The position numbers and the translations under genes were made by a program. A stretch of 61,656 nucleotides of DNA from Candidatus Gastranaerophilales bacterium. GTDB taxonomy: Bacteria > Cyanobacteriota > Vampirovibrionia > Gastranaerophilales > Gastranaerophilaceae. The notes below the pieces were generated by a model. It was not told the origin of the DNA, searched no databases, and saw nothing but the letters and a program-made list of their open reading frames with translations. Numbering within the stretch: the first letter of the stretch is position 1; every line of letters begins with the position of its first letter. The DNA lies in assembly GCA_944323265.1 (NCBI GenBank), contig CALURX010000007.1:1-61656 (forward strand), given 5' to 3'. This document shows positions 19,081 to 27,104 of the stretch, piece by piece.

Positions 19081-19215
19081 GAAGTGAGCGGCTGAAGAGT
19101 GCATTAATGGAGTGACCAGGTGATAAGTGAAGCGTGAGCGGTGAAGGGTGCGTTTTTGAAGTGATTAGGTGACTAAGAATTTATAACTTCTTCTAAACCA
19201 CTCAAGTAGTAGTGG
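19081..19215. repeat. Degenerate heptad repeat plus TTATAACTTCTTCTAAAC module downstream of recG
   Basis: Bases 19081-19150 contain AGTGAGC, AGTGACC, AGTGAAG, CGTGAGC and GGTGAAG units, mostly seven bases apart. Bases 19180-19205 carry TTATAACTTCTTCTAAACCACT, the inverted form of a module in the array at 40328-40710. The whole gap between recG and pxpA (19012-19253) is occupied by such sequence; no gene is seen. Confidence 0.65.
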
Positions 19216-19253
19216 AACCCGATAAATACAACCATCATTTCAGGAGATTATAC

Positions 19254-21614
19254 CTAGCCTGCGGCAAAAATATCTCCTTCGAAGTTAAGGCTTTTTGCCT
19301 CCTTAAGGAGCGGAAAATCGTCAATGTTGTTGTGTTTAACAAAATTAATCGCTTCTCCTCTTGCCTGCTCAAGGATTTTAGCATCATTAACAATGTCAGC
19401 AATAATCATATCCGGAAGTCCGCTTTGGCGTGTTCCTAAAAATTCTCCCGGCCCTCTTATCTGCAAATCCTGCTCTGCAATTACAAAGCCGTCGTTTGTT
19501 TGTGTCATTATATTAAGCCTTGCCCTTGTTTCCTGCGATTTTGCAGAGGAGGATAAAATACAATAAGACTGCAAATCACTTCTTCCGACACGTCCTCTTA
19601 GCTGGTGGAGTTGGGAAAGCCCAAAGCGTTCGGCGTTTTCTATAACGATTACAGTGGCATTAGGAACATCAACCCCGACTTCTACAACTGTTGTCGAGAC
19701 TAGGATATCGTATTCCCTGTTTTTGAATTTGTTCATGACTTCATCTTTTTCATCGTTTTTCAACTTGCCGTGTAAAAGTCCTATTTTAAATTGAGGGAAT
19801 ACCTCATTCTGCCACCGTTCTTTTTCAATGGTCGCGGCTTTGGCAGAAAGGGTTTCGCTCTCTTCTATCAGCGGATAAACAATATATGCCTGCCTGCCTG
19901 ATTCAACTTCCCGCCTTATAAGGTCGGAGATTTGCTTTCTGGAGTTTGTAAGAGTTGTAATAATCGGTTTTCTGCCCTTTGGAAGTTCATCCAGTATGGT
20001 TAAATCAAGGTCTCCGTTAAGGGTAATCGCAAGTGTTCTCGGAATCGGAGTGGCAGTCATTGTAAGAACTTGCGGATTATTTGATTTTTTTCTTAATGCA
20101 AGTCGCTGCTTAACACCAAACCTGTGCTGCTCATCGATTACAACAGCACCAAGGTTTGCAAATTCAATGTTGTCCTGTATAAGCGCGTGTGTTCCTACTG
20201 CAATATTTGCCTGTCCGTTTCTTAGATTTGTCTCGGATTCTCTGCGCTGTTTTTTGCCGAGGCTCCCTAAGAAAAGCTCAACTCTCAGTCCCAATGGGGT
20301 GAGCCAGTTTACGAGGTTGTTGTAATGCTGCTGGGCAAGGATTTCCGTAGGTGCCATCATCGCTGCCTGATAACCGTTCTCTATTGCCGCAAGAAGCATT
20401 GTTGTTGCAACTACTGTTTTTCCGCTCCCGACATCACCCTGAAGCAGCCGCTGCATCGGTTTTGTTGAATTTAAATCATTCAAAATCTCATTGATGGCTT
20501 TTTGCTGTGCACCGGTGAGTTTAAACGGAAGTCCTTCAATAAATTTCATAACAAGCCCATCACGCTTAACTTCCAGCGGAATTGAGGCTAAGTTTTTGTT
20601 ATTTTCTTCTCTTAAGAGTGCAAGTCTGAGCTGGATTAGGAACAATTCTTCAAACACAAGAGTGTACCGCGCGCGCTCCAGCGTTTCATTATCTTTTGGA
20701 AAGTGGATATTCTCAACTGCTTCCGCTTTTTCAAGCAAGTTGTATCTTGTTATTATATCCTGCGGCAGAACAGTCTTAATCTCATTTTTGAATAGCTGGA
20801 TTGTATTAAATATAGCCCTTCTTAAGGTCTTTATATTCAGATTTTCACTGAGCGGATAAATCGGAACAATCCTTGCAAGGTTAATATTAGAAGTATTAAG
20901 AATGTCGTCATCCATTATTGAATAAGTCGGCTTATCCAATGTCGGCATCCCATCATACGAGTTTATTTTTACAAGCCCTGAAACCATTATTCCCGCGCCT
21001 TTTGGAAATTGCGACTTCATACGCTCAAGGGTGAATTTGTTTGTTTTTGATGAAAAGAAATTAAGGCTGATACTTCCGGAACCATCATTAATCTTGACTT
21101 TCACAACCCCAAGATTGTTCTTTGTTGTAAAAGCTTCCACAGAGCGTATTGTTCCGAATATTGTCGTTGTCTCACCCGGGGTTAAGTCGCGAATACGTGT
21201 TCTGGTCGAATAATCAACGTGCTTTCTTGGAAAATAGTAGAGCAAATCCGATACCGTATAGATTCCGAGTTTGTTCAAAATATACGCAATCTTGGGCCCG
21301 ACACCTTTTAGGTACATAACATCCGACTTAAGTGTTGTCTTATGTTCCTTTTGCTCCGGCTCCGGATTTTGTTCTGCGCGGATTACACTCACAAGTCTCT
21401 CGAGTGATTTTTTGCGCTGAGGTAAAGTATCCATTTGATACCGCTCAAAATGCTCTAAAAGAACCTTCCATTTTGGGTTTGGAGAATTTTTTATTTTTTT
21501 TCGCAACTCACGGCAGATGAATGACGAAAAGCTTCCGGTTTTGCCGTTGATGTTAATGTATTTGTACTTAACTTCAATTTCTATGGCTTTTTTGATTTGC
21601 TCCAGATTCTCCAT
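19254..21614 (-). CDS. recG: ATP-dependent DNA helicase RecG
   Basis: The 786-residue protein has an N-terminal extension (about 1-100) as in cyanobacterial and Gram-positive RecG, then a helix-hairpin-like KGVGPKIAYILNKLGI, the wedge OB fold (about 130-260), and the helicase core: LLQGDVGSGKTVVA (Walker A), VIDEQHRFGVKQR (DEQH box), TMTATPIPRTLA, and QLRGRVGRSD. It remodels stalled forks and Holliday junctions. A TATAAT box lies seven bases before the ATG, with no Shine-Dalgarno, directly after the terminator of the upstream gene. Confidence 0.97.
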   Translation of the reverse strand: MENLEQIKKAIEIEVKYKYININGKTGSFSSFICRELRKKIKNSPNPKWKVLLEHFERYQMDTLPQRKKSLERLVSVIRAEQNPEPEQKEHKTTLKSDVMYLKGVGPKIAYILNKLGIYTVSDLLYYFPRKHVDYSTRTRIRDLTPGETTTIFGTIRSVEAFTTKNNLGVVKVKINDGSGSISLNFFSSKTNKFTLERMKSQFPKGAGIMVSGLVKINSYDGMPTLDKPTYSIMDDDILNTSNINLARIVPIYPLSENLNIKTLRRAIFNTIQLFKNEIKTVLPQDIITRYNLLEKAEAVENIHFPKDNETLERARYTLVFEELFLIQLRLALLREENNKNLASIPLEVKRDGLVMKFIEGLPFKLTGAQQKAINEILNDLNSTKPMQRLLQGDVGSGKTVVATTMLLAAIENGYQAAMMAPTEILAQQHYNNLVNWLTPLGLRVELFLGSLGKKQRRESETNLRNGQANIAVGTHALIQDNIEFANLGAVVIDEQHRFGVKQRLALRKKSNNPQVLTMTATPIPRTLAITLNGDLDLTILDELPKGRKPIITTLTNSRKQISDLIRREVESGRQAYIVYPLIEESETLSAKAATIEKERWQNEVFPQFKIGLLHGKLKNDEKDEVMNKFKNREYDILVSTTVVEVGVDVPNATVIVIENAERFGLSQLHQLRGRVGRSDLQSYCILSSSAKSQETRARLNIMTQTNDGFVIAEQDLQIRGPGEFLGTRQSGLPDMIIADIVNDAKILEQARGEAINFVKHNNIDDFPLLKEAKSLNFEGDIFAAG

Positions 21615-21621
21615 ATATAAA

Positions 21622-21627
21622 ATTATA
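21622..21627 (-). promoter_or_regulatory. TATAAT box seven nt before the recG start codon
   Basis: Minus strand: TATAAT, seven bases, ATG. It begins three bases after the T-run of the hairpin at 21631-21660. A transcript from this box would begin essentially at the A of the ATG. Confidence 0.6.
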
Positions 21628-21630
21628 CTA

Positions 21631-21660
21631 AAAAGCCGGATTTTTTAAAATCCGGCTTTT
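21631..21660 (-). terminator. Terminator downstream of the membrane-anchored Hsp20 gene
   Basis: A 14-bp perfect stem (AAAAGCCGGATTTT / AAAATCCGGCTTTT) with a 2-nt centre and T tracts on both strands. Confidence 0.9.
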
Positions 21661-21666
21661 ATTGTT

Positions 21667-22173
21667 TTATTCTTCAAATGGAATTGTAATAATGTATTTG
21701 TCGCCCTTGCGAACCTTTGTAATCTTATCCGGATTCAGGTTTTCATCAAGATAAAAGGATTGTGAGAAATTCATAATTTTTTCTCCGTGGCGGCTGTTTT
21801 TTTCAACTTCTCCCGAGATGGTAACTATGTTTTCATCGAGTTTAACATTAACATTCTTTTCGTCTCCGCCCAGTGGTTTTAGGTTAACTATAACTTTGTA
21901 TTCATTCGCTTCCTTAGCAAGATTAACGAGCATTGGCGCCATTCTCGGCTCAAATGGGTTATCCTGCATTACCCTGTCTTCAAACTTGTGAAATTTCTTT
22001 TCCTGATGTTGCATCATTTTTTCCATTTTTCTAATCTGATAATCAGGATTCATCATTTTGTTGAATGTCATATCTACCGCAAAATAGAATGCCAGAAAAG
22101 CTCCTAAAAATGTTGCAAGTATTACACCGATTACCTTAAGCCAGTGATGGCTGTGTCTTTCTTCTTCTAACAT
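21667..22173 (-). CDS. Membrane-anchored small heat-shock (Hsp20/alpha-crystallin) protein
   Basis: The 168-residue protein has a hydrophobic helix at about 12-34 (VIGVILATFLGAFLAFYFAV), a Met- and His-rich linker (about 38-75), and a C-terminal alpha-crystallin domain (about 85-168) with EYKVIVNLKPL, VNVKLDENIVTISGEV and DKYIITIPFEE. Ordinary sHSPs are cytosolic; here the N-terminal arm is a membrane anchor. The orientation is not certain; the basic-poor His-rich N-terminus leaves both sides possible. It probably binds unfolded clients at the membrane. It is divergent from the M16 peptidase, which would suit an envelope quality-control role. Confidence 0.75.
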   Translation of the reverse strand: MLEEERHSHHWLKVIGVILATFLGAFLAFYFAVDMTFNKMMNPDYQIRKMEKMMQHQEKKFHKFEDRVMQDNPFEPRMAPMLVNLAKEANEYKVIVNLKPLGGDEKNVNVKLDENIVTISGEVEKNSRHGEKIMNFSQSFYLDENLNPDKITKVRKGDKYIITIPFEE

Positions 22174-22283
22174 ATTAAAAAACTCCTTTCTCTCTTCAAT
22201 TTATTTACCTTATTTTAATCACCAAATCAATTATTCTGTCGGGGAATATTTGTTTGGTTTATAATATAAAAAAAGAGGTGTTT

Positions 22284-23609
22284 ATGAAAAAGTCATTAGT
22301 AAAGTATCCGTTTTTGACACAAGAAGTTGAGATATATGAGCAGGATAACGGACATAAAATCGTTCTTGCACACAAAGAAGGCGGGATGGTAAGTGTGTCT
22401 TCGTGGGTTAAAACAGGCTCAATTAACGAAAACGATAAGAATAACGGTATATCACACTTTTTAGAACACTTAATGTTTAAAGGTACTCATAAACACAAAG
22501 CAGGAGAGTTTGATCATATACTTGAATCCAAAGGGGCTATAGTAAACGCTGCAACATGGAAGGATTATACTTTCTATTATGTAACTCTCCCCAAAGGCGA
22601 GAATAATGAGAACTTTTACACTGCTATCGAACTTCACGCTGATATGATGACTGACCCTGTTATTCCTGATTACGAAATGGGTGCACCGTTTGATATAAAC
22701 GATAAAACAGTAACCGACAAACGCGAGCGCCATGTTGTAATCGAAGAGATAAGAATGAGAAAGGATCAGCCCTGGACAAAGGTATATAATGCAACGAACA
22801 ATGCAATGTACACCTCTCATCCGTATAAAAGAGATGTAATCGGTACACCTCAAATTATTTCTCAGGTTTCGCAAGAAGAGGTTATGAATTACTATAGAAC
22901 ATTCTATTCACCTCAAAATGTTACGACAATTATTGTCGGAGATTTTGATTCCGAAGATGTTTTGAAGCGCGTTGTTGAAGCTTTCAAGTGGGGCGAAAGA
23001 CCGACACCGCCTGAGCGGAATATACTTCCTGACAAACCTGTTTCTGAAACTGTTTATATCGAAAATGAAGCCAATATAAATTCTTCATTTATGATGTTCG
23101 GATTCTTAGGCTCGCTTGCCAAGGATTTGAGAAACTCGATTGCTTTAGAGATGCTTGCGATAATCTTGGGCGAAGGAACGAGTTCAAGACTTTATACAAA
23201 CCTTGTCGAGAAACAGGAAGAGCATATTTTTAACATGATTGATGCTGAAAATTACACCTTCCGTGACGGATGCAACTTCTTTGTACAGGCAAATTTCAAT
23301 CCGCAATACAAAGATAAGGCCGTATCTCTTGTAAAATCCGAAATCGAAAAATTGAAAGAAGGAATTACCGAAAGGGAATTGAATAAAGCCAAGAAAAAGC
23401 TTAAATCACGATTTGCCTGTGAGGTTGAAACAGTTTCCGATATAGGAGAAACAATCGGATACTATATGACAGTGTGCGATGATTTGGCGCTTGCAGAGGA
23501 TTATCTTCCGATTTGTGAATCAATCACCGCAAAAGATTTGGCCGAGACTGCAAAAACATATCTCGACCTGAATCATGCTGTTATATCGGTTTTAAGACCT
23601 AAAAATTAA
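22284..23609 (+). CDS. M16-family zinc peptidase
   Basis: About 441 residues from the ATG at 22284, chosen because AAGAGGTG lies just upstream; a weaker start at 22254 would add ten residues. GISHFLEHLMFKGTHKH is the inverted HxxEH zinc motif, and VVIEEIRMRKDQP supplies the third ligand region. The second half is the inactive M16 fold with LAIILGEGTSSRLYTNL. It cleaves small or unfolded peptides, acting as a dimer or monomer in the cytosol or envelope; no signal peptide is visible. A stretch of about a dozen extra residues (APFDINDKTVTDKRE) precedes the third zinc-ligand motif. Its stop is 1 bp from the stop of the opposing gene. Confidence 0.92.
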   Translation: MKKSLVKYPFLTQEVEIYEQDNGHKIVLAHKEGGMVSVSSWVKTGSINENDKNNGISHFLEHLMFKGTHKHKAGEFDHILESKGAIVNAATWKDYTFYYVTLPKGENNENFYTAIELHADMMTDPVIPDYEMGAPFDINDKTVTDKRERHVVIEEIRMRKDQPWTKVYNATNNAMYTSHPYKRDVIGTPQIISQVSQEEVMNYYRTFYSPQNVTTIIVGDFDSEDVLKRVVEAFKWGERPTPPERNILPDKPVSETVYIENEANINSSFMMFGFLGSLAKDLRNSIALEMLAIILGEGTSSRLYTNLVEKQEEHIFNMIDAENYTFRDGCNFFVQANFNPQYKDKAVSLVKSEIEKLKEGITERELNKAKKKLKSRFACEVETVSDIGETIGYYMTVCDDLALAEDYLPICESITAKDLAETAKTYLDLNHAVISVLRPKN

Positions 23610-23610
23610 A

Positions 23611-24129
23611 CTATTTGGTTATTAGTTTGTAAACCAAATCTTCAAAGAATTTGCGTCTTGAAGATGTCTTTGAAGGCACTTGCCTGTTCCCTATAACATC
23701 TTTCAAGTTATCTGCATACAAAGAATTCATCAAAGAATCCAGTCTGTCGGTCTCTTCGCCGGCTTCTCCTGCGGTTCTTATTTTTTGAAGTTCGCCGTTA
23801 TCAAGGAACTTTGCACCGCAAACATTGCATACATCAATTTGAACCCCTGCACTTCCTGCGCCCATTTTAACCATTGGAACATTACATAAAGGGCAGGTTC
23901 TGGTTTCGCTTTCGTCTACCTTAATAAAGGTTTTGTCTTTTATAGCTTCCAGAATTTCATCAATTTTTTCGTGCGGTTCATCGAATTTCTGAAACTCTCT
24001 GTTGTCAAAAAGGATTCCGCCGCAGCCTTCCAGGCAGATGTCAATATTAACACCGGCTTCCGGCATAAAAATTTTTTGCATATAATTTCCGCAGGCAGGG
24101 CAGGTAATCACTTCTTTGTTATCGCTCAT
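23611..24129 (-). CDS. Double zf-TFIIB-domain protein
   Basis: The 172-residue protein contains two related zinc-ribbon units. The first has CPACGNYMQKIF with IDICLEGCGGILFDNRE (residues about 10-50), and the second CPLCNVPMVKM with IDVCNVCGAKFLDNGEL (about 78-118). Each has the CxxC...CxxCG pattern of the TFIIB-type zinc-finger family found in many bacteria with unknown role. A helical C-terminal tail rich in basic residues follows. It has its own AAGGAG site and lies 13 bp downstream of leuD, with which it is probably co-transcribed. No function can be assigned beyond zinc binding. Confidence 0.8.
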   Translation of the reverse strand: MSDNKEVITCPACGNYMQKIFMPEAGVNIDICLEGCGGILFDNREFQKFDEPHEKIDEILEAIKDKTFIKVDESETRTCPLCNVPMVKMGAGSAGVQIDVCNVCGAKFLDNGELQKIRTAGEAGEETDRLDSLMNSLYADNLKDVIGNRQVPSKTSSRRKFFEDLVYKLITK

Positions 24130-24142
24130 ATATATCTCCTTT

Positions 24143-24637
24143 TCATCCTAAAACTAAATCGCCATGTTTTTTTATATGTTCAATCAATCCGCCGTCTTCA
24201 AGCAGTTTTATCATAACGTCCGGCAGCGGTTCGATTGTAATAATTGTGCCCTTTGTAAGGTTTGTAATTGTTCCGGCTTTTATATCCAAATCCAATTCAT
24301 CCCCTGCATCAATACCGTCTGTGTCACATTCGATTGCCAGAAGTCCTATGTTAATGGCATTTCGGTAAAAAATTCGTGCAAAAGACTTGGCAATTACTGC
24401 GCCTACGCCTGCGATTTTAATAATCTGCGGTGCGTGTTCTCTTGAAGAGCCGAGCCCGAAATTGTGTCCTGCAACGACAAAGTCGCCTTTTGACATGTTT
24501 TTTGCAAAGTTTTCGTCAGCATCTTCGAGCACATGTTTGGAAAACTCCTGTAAATCAGAGCGCAGGTGGAATAATCTTCCCGGTGCGATGTGGTCTGTTG
24601 AAATATTATCTCCGAATTTAAACGCTTTGCCTCTCAT
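24143..24637 (-). CDS. leuD: 3-isopropylmalate dehydratase small subunit
   Basis: The 164-residue protein is a LeuD-type aconitase swivel domain. KFGDNISTDHIAPGRLF is the N-terminal motif, FVVAGHNFGLGSSREHAP is the conserved loop, and AKSFARIFYRNAINIG the second. With LeuC it isomerises 2- to 3-isopropylmalate in leucine synthesis; a homoaconitase-type small subunit is the main alternative. LeuC is not in the window. The spacer between dnaN and leuD holds repeats. Confidence 0.9.
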   Translation of the reverse strand: MRGKAFKFGDNISTDHIAPGRLFHLRSDLQEFSKHVLEDADENFAKNMSKGDFVVAGHNFGLGSSREHAPQIIKIAGVGAVIAKSFARIFYRNAINIGLLAIECDTDGIDAGDELDLDIKAGTITNLTKGTIITIEPLPDVMIKLLEDGGLIEHIKKHGDLVLG

Positions 24638-24656
24638 TTTTACCTTTCTTTTTACT

Positions 24657-24748
24657 GTTGGGCTTTTTTCTGTTGGGCTGAAAGCCCAACTACTCCTTTA
24701 TAACTTCTACTAAACTCCTAAACCTCTAAACTTAAAAATCTGTTTACC
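24657..24748. repeat. Composite intergenic repeat: GTTGGGC hairpin, TTATAACTTCTACTAAAC module, TTTACCCC word
   Basis: GTTGGGCTGAAAGCCCAAC at 24672-24690 is a perfect 7-bp stem. It is followed by CTTTATAACTTCTACTAAAC and, at 24742-24756, a TTTACCCCTACCCCC run overlapping the end of dnaN. These modules recur elsewhere in the window. Confidence 0.7.
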
Positions 24749-24749
24749 C

Positions 24750-25871
24750 CTACCCCCTTAATTGAACAGGCATTACCAGATAGATGTAATCTTCATCTGA
24801 TACCGGAACAAATACGGTAGCGGAAAGAGGTGTATTTAATTGAATCTTAATCTCTTCAGATTCTGCAATCTTCAAGAATTCAAGAATAAATTTGTAGTTA
24901 AATGCAATCGCAAGCGGTTCGCCTGTGTATTTGATATCAATTTCGTCCTGCGAATTACCGGCTTCAGGCGAATCTCCGGATAACTTAAGTACATTATCCG
25001 CAAACTCGAATTTTACAATACTGTTTTTTTCGTTAACCATAACCGCAACTCTTTCAAGCGCAGAGATTAAGTCGCCTTTGTTAACAGAAGCTTCTTTCGG
25101 GAATGTCTGCGGGATGAGCTGGTTATATTTAGGGAATTGCCCTACCATAAGTCGTGTTACGATTTTTGTTTTGTCTATTGTGATAACAATCTTTTTCATT
25201 TCTTTGCAGATTCTGATAATCTCGGCTTCTGCAAGAAGTGAAATTTTTGAGAGTTCTGCAAGAACCCTTGAGGAAATTAACATTTCAAACGGTTTTTCTT
25301 CGTCAGAAGAGTGGTTTTTGACGACTTCACGCACTCTTGCAAGTCTGTTTCCGTCTGTAGCGGCCATTTCTAAAACATTTTTTTCTACTTGGCACACAAC
25401 GCCTGAGAGAAGATTGTTTGTTTCATAACCTGCAGCTGCTGAGACAACCTGTCTGATTGCTTTTGTGAAAGGTTTTGTCTCAATTTCCATGCAGTCGATT
25501 TCCTGGATGTCTTCTTCAACTTGAGGGAATTCATTTGCGGAAATACCTATAATATCGAATTTTGAGTTTTTGCAGGTGATTGTTGCAGTAAAATCTGTTG
25601 CTTCAAGCTTAATCAAATCATCATTAAGCCTTGAAATAATTTCGCCGAGCTTTTTGGCAGGAAGCGTGATTTTGCCTTCCTCTTCAACGTTTGCACTGAT
25701 TAGAGTAATTATTGATAAATCAAAATCTGTTGCCGTTAACTTGATTTGGCTCTCGCCTGCAGTTTCAATAAGCACGTTTGCAAGCACCGGCTGTAAACCT
25801 TTTACTACGGTTGCGCGTTCTACAATTCTTATCCCATTTAGTAAATCTTCTTTATTTGCAACAAATTTCAT
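24750..25871 (-). CDS. dnaN: DNA polymerase III beta sliding clamp
   Basis: The 373-residue protein has the three-domain clamp pattern. MKFVANKEDLLNGI begins domain 1, LPAKKLGEIISRL and FPQVEEDIQEI follow, ATDGNRLARV is the middle-domain motif, and it ends VMPVQLRG, a typical clamp C-terminus (VMPxRL). It encircles DNA and tethers polymerase III. dnaA is not adjacent, and the upstream gap shows no cluster of DnaA boxes. AAGGGG precedes the ATG. It is divergent from the small ORF at 26091. Confidence 0.97.
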   Translation of the reverse strand: MKFVANKEDLLNGIRIVERATVVKGLQPVLANVLIETAGESQIKLTATDFDLSIITLISANVEEEGKITLPAKKLGEIISRLNDDLIKLEATDFTATITCKNSKFDIIGISANEFPQVEEDIQEIDCMEIETKPFTKAIRQVVSAAAGYETNNLLSGVVCQVEKNVLEMAATDGNRLARVREVVKNHSSDEEKPFEMLISSRVLAELSKISLLAEAEIIRICKEMKKIVITIDKTKIVTRLMVGQFPKYNQLIPQTFPKEASVNKGDLISALERVAVMVNEKNSIVKFEFADNVLKLSGDSPEAGNSQDEIDIKYTGEPLAIAFNYKFILEFLKIAESEEIKIQLNTPLSATVFVPVSDEDYIYLVMPVQLRG

Positions 25872-26090
25872 CTCTTTAACCCCTTAAAAATATTATTTTA
25901 CACGGTAATTTTAATACAAATTTGATAATTTTACAAGCAGTCTTGACTTTTAAGGGGAAATTATTAAATCGATAATGTAAATAATTGTAAATATTTATTT
26001 CAAAATCCTAAAGTTTTTCAAAAAATTGCCGATATAAAAATTGTAAGCCAAATACATAACCCCGAGAATTTAGGAAAGGATTAAAAGAAT

Positions 26091-26249
26091 ATGCGTATCG
26101 AAAACGAAATGTTATCAAGATTCAACAAAACAGAAGAGCTGGACTTAACAAAAACTGAAATGACATTGTCACAAGAATTGGACTTCTTCTTTGATAATGT
26201 GATGGATACAGTAGTCGACTATTTCAAAGAAGAAGTCACTGTAAAATAA
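26091..26249 (+). CDS. Small acidic protein of unknown function (52 aa)
   Basis: An ATG preceded by AGGAAAGG opens a 52-residue frame beginning MRIENEMLSRF and ending YFKEEVTVK. The protein is helical and acidic (many Glu and Asp) with an aromatic patch LDFFFDNVMD. A rho-independent hairpin follows at 26286, and a divergent promoter region precedes it, so it has the signals of a real, separate gene. No family is recognised. It lies opposite dnaN. Confidence 0.65.
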   Translation: MRIENEMLSRFNKTEELDLTKTEMTLSQELDFFFDNVMDTVVDYFKEEVTVK

Positions 26250-26285
26250 CTTTTCCTCCACACTCGAAAATATACATTTATTCCT

Positions 26286-26314
26286 AAGTTACAAGTTTGT
26301 ACTTGTAACTTTTT
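26286..26314 (+). terminator. Terminator after the 52-aa small gene
   Basis: A perfect 10-bp stem (AAGTTACAAG / CTTGTAACTT) with a 6-nt loop is followed by a run of T. It ends only 16 bases before the next start codon. Confidence 0.85.
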
Positions 26315-26318
26315 GTTA

Positions 26319-26324
26319 TATGAT
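26319..26324 (+). promoter_or_regulatory. TATGAT box six nt before the dCMP-deaminase-like start
   Basis: TATGAT, six bases, ATG (26331). No Shine-Dalgarno is present and the preceding terminator leaves no room for a leader, so a leaderless transcript is the likeliest reading. Confidence 0.5.
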
Positions 26325-26330
26325 AATGGT

Positions 26331-26795
26331 ATGGCAATAAAATCTTGGACAGATTATTTTTTGGATATGGCAAAGACTTGTTCTTCTCGTTCAAACTGTC
26401 TTCGTGCGCAGGTTGGTGCGGTAATTGTAGGACAGGATAAGAAGATTAAGGCAACAGGGTATAACGGCACCCCTTCAGGCGTAGAATCCTGCTATGAAAG
26501 GGGCGAATGCTACAGGATTAAAAACAAAATCCCATCAGGTACGTGCTACGAAACTTGCCGTTCGATTCATGCGGAGCAAAACGCCATAATTCAGGCCGGA
26601 CAGGACAGATGTATGGGTGCATCTATGTACATATACGGCCATAACTTTATTTGTATTCTCTGCAAGAGATTTATTGTTCAGTCGGGAATTATTGACGTTT
26701 ACCTCAAAAAAGATGATAACTCTCCGATTCTTCATGTATCGGTCGAGGACATAAAACGCGAGCTTGAGAATCCGGCAAGTCTTCTTCCGTCATAA
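26331..26795 (+). CDS. dCMP deaminase family protein (ComEB-like)
   Basis: About 154 residues from the ATG at 26331 (MAIKSWTDYFLDMA). RSIHAEQNAII is the HAE zinc and catalytic motif, and CILCKR gives the two-Cys CxxC zinc ligands. GAVIVGQDKKIKATGYNGTP and the inserted Cys/His-rich segment (CYERGECYRIKNKIPSG) are typical of dCMP deaminases, which make dUMP for dTMP synthesis. The usual PCxxC lacks its proline here (ICILC). An upstream TTG at 26313 lies inside the terminator and is unlikely to be the start. Confidence 0.88.
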   Translation: MAIKSWTDYFLDMAKTCSSRSNCLRAQVGAVIVGQDKKIKATGYNGTPSGVESCYERGECYRIKNKIPSGTCYETCRSIHAEQNAIIQAGQDRCMGASMYIYGHNFICILCKRFIVQSGIIDVYLKKDDNSPILHVSVEDIKRELENPASLLPS

Positions 26796-26828
26796 CATCC
26801 TACAAGGATTGTAATGCTTATAGCCGCA

Positions 26829-26998
26829 TTTCTTTGACCGCAAAGAAACGCGGCGCAAAGAAACTCTCGAGCCGGAACTTCATTCGCTCAATAATATTGT
26901 TGCTCGAGTTAAGGCAAGCAAACTCGCTTACGCTCAAACAGTGCTTGCCCTTGTCATTCTCTCGCAAATATTATTGGCTCATTACGTTATGGCTCGAA
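26829..26998. repeat. Nested inverted-repeat element between dCMP deaminase and sensor kinase genes
   Basis: TTTCTTTG-accg-CAAAGAAA (26829-26848) is a perfect hairpin. An outer TCGAGCC/GGCTCGA pair (26867-26873 and 26991-26997) encloses an inner GGCAAGCA/TGCTTGCC pair (26913-26920 and 26942-26949). The words GCTCGAG, ACTCGC and CGCTCA recur inside. The base composition is richer in G+C than the surroundings. No credible gene was found in the 309-bp gap. Confidence 0.6.
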
Positions 26999-27069
26999 AA
27001 AAAAGAAAATGTTTGCTAAATGCTCTGTTGTCATAGGAAAACTAGACGTTAAAAATCTGCGAGGGCTCG

Positions 27070-27098
27070 TTGCTTAAAAAAAGTTTACATGATATAAT
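27070..27098 (+). promoter_or_regulatory. Sigma-70-type promoter of the sensor kinase, leaderless
   Basis: TTGCTT (27070-27075), 17-bp spacer, TATAAT (27093-27098), then six bases and the ATG at 27105. Spacing and the -10 match consensus, and transcription would start at the ATG. Confidence 0.7.
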
Positions 27099-27104
27099 TT
27101 CGGT

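Noticed and set aside
22470-22874. 134-residue antisense frame inside the M16 peptidase gene
   Set aside because: Shadow frame; the plus-strand protein has complete zinc-peptidase motifs over the same DNA.
25872-26090. Possible replication origin next to dnaN
   Set aside because: No dnaA, no cluster of TTATCCACA-type boxes; AT-richness alone is not evidence.
26834-27019. 61-residue frame on the plus strand
   Set aside because: It runs through nested inverted repeats, has no ribosome site and no protein-like pattern.
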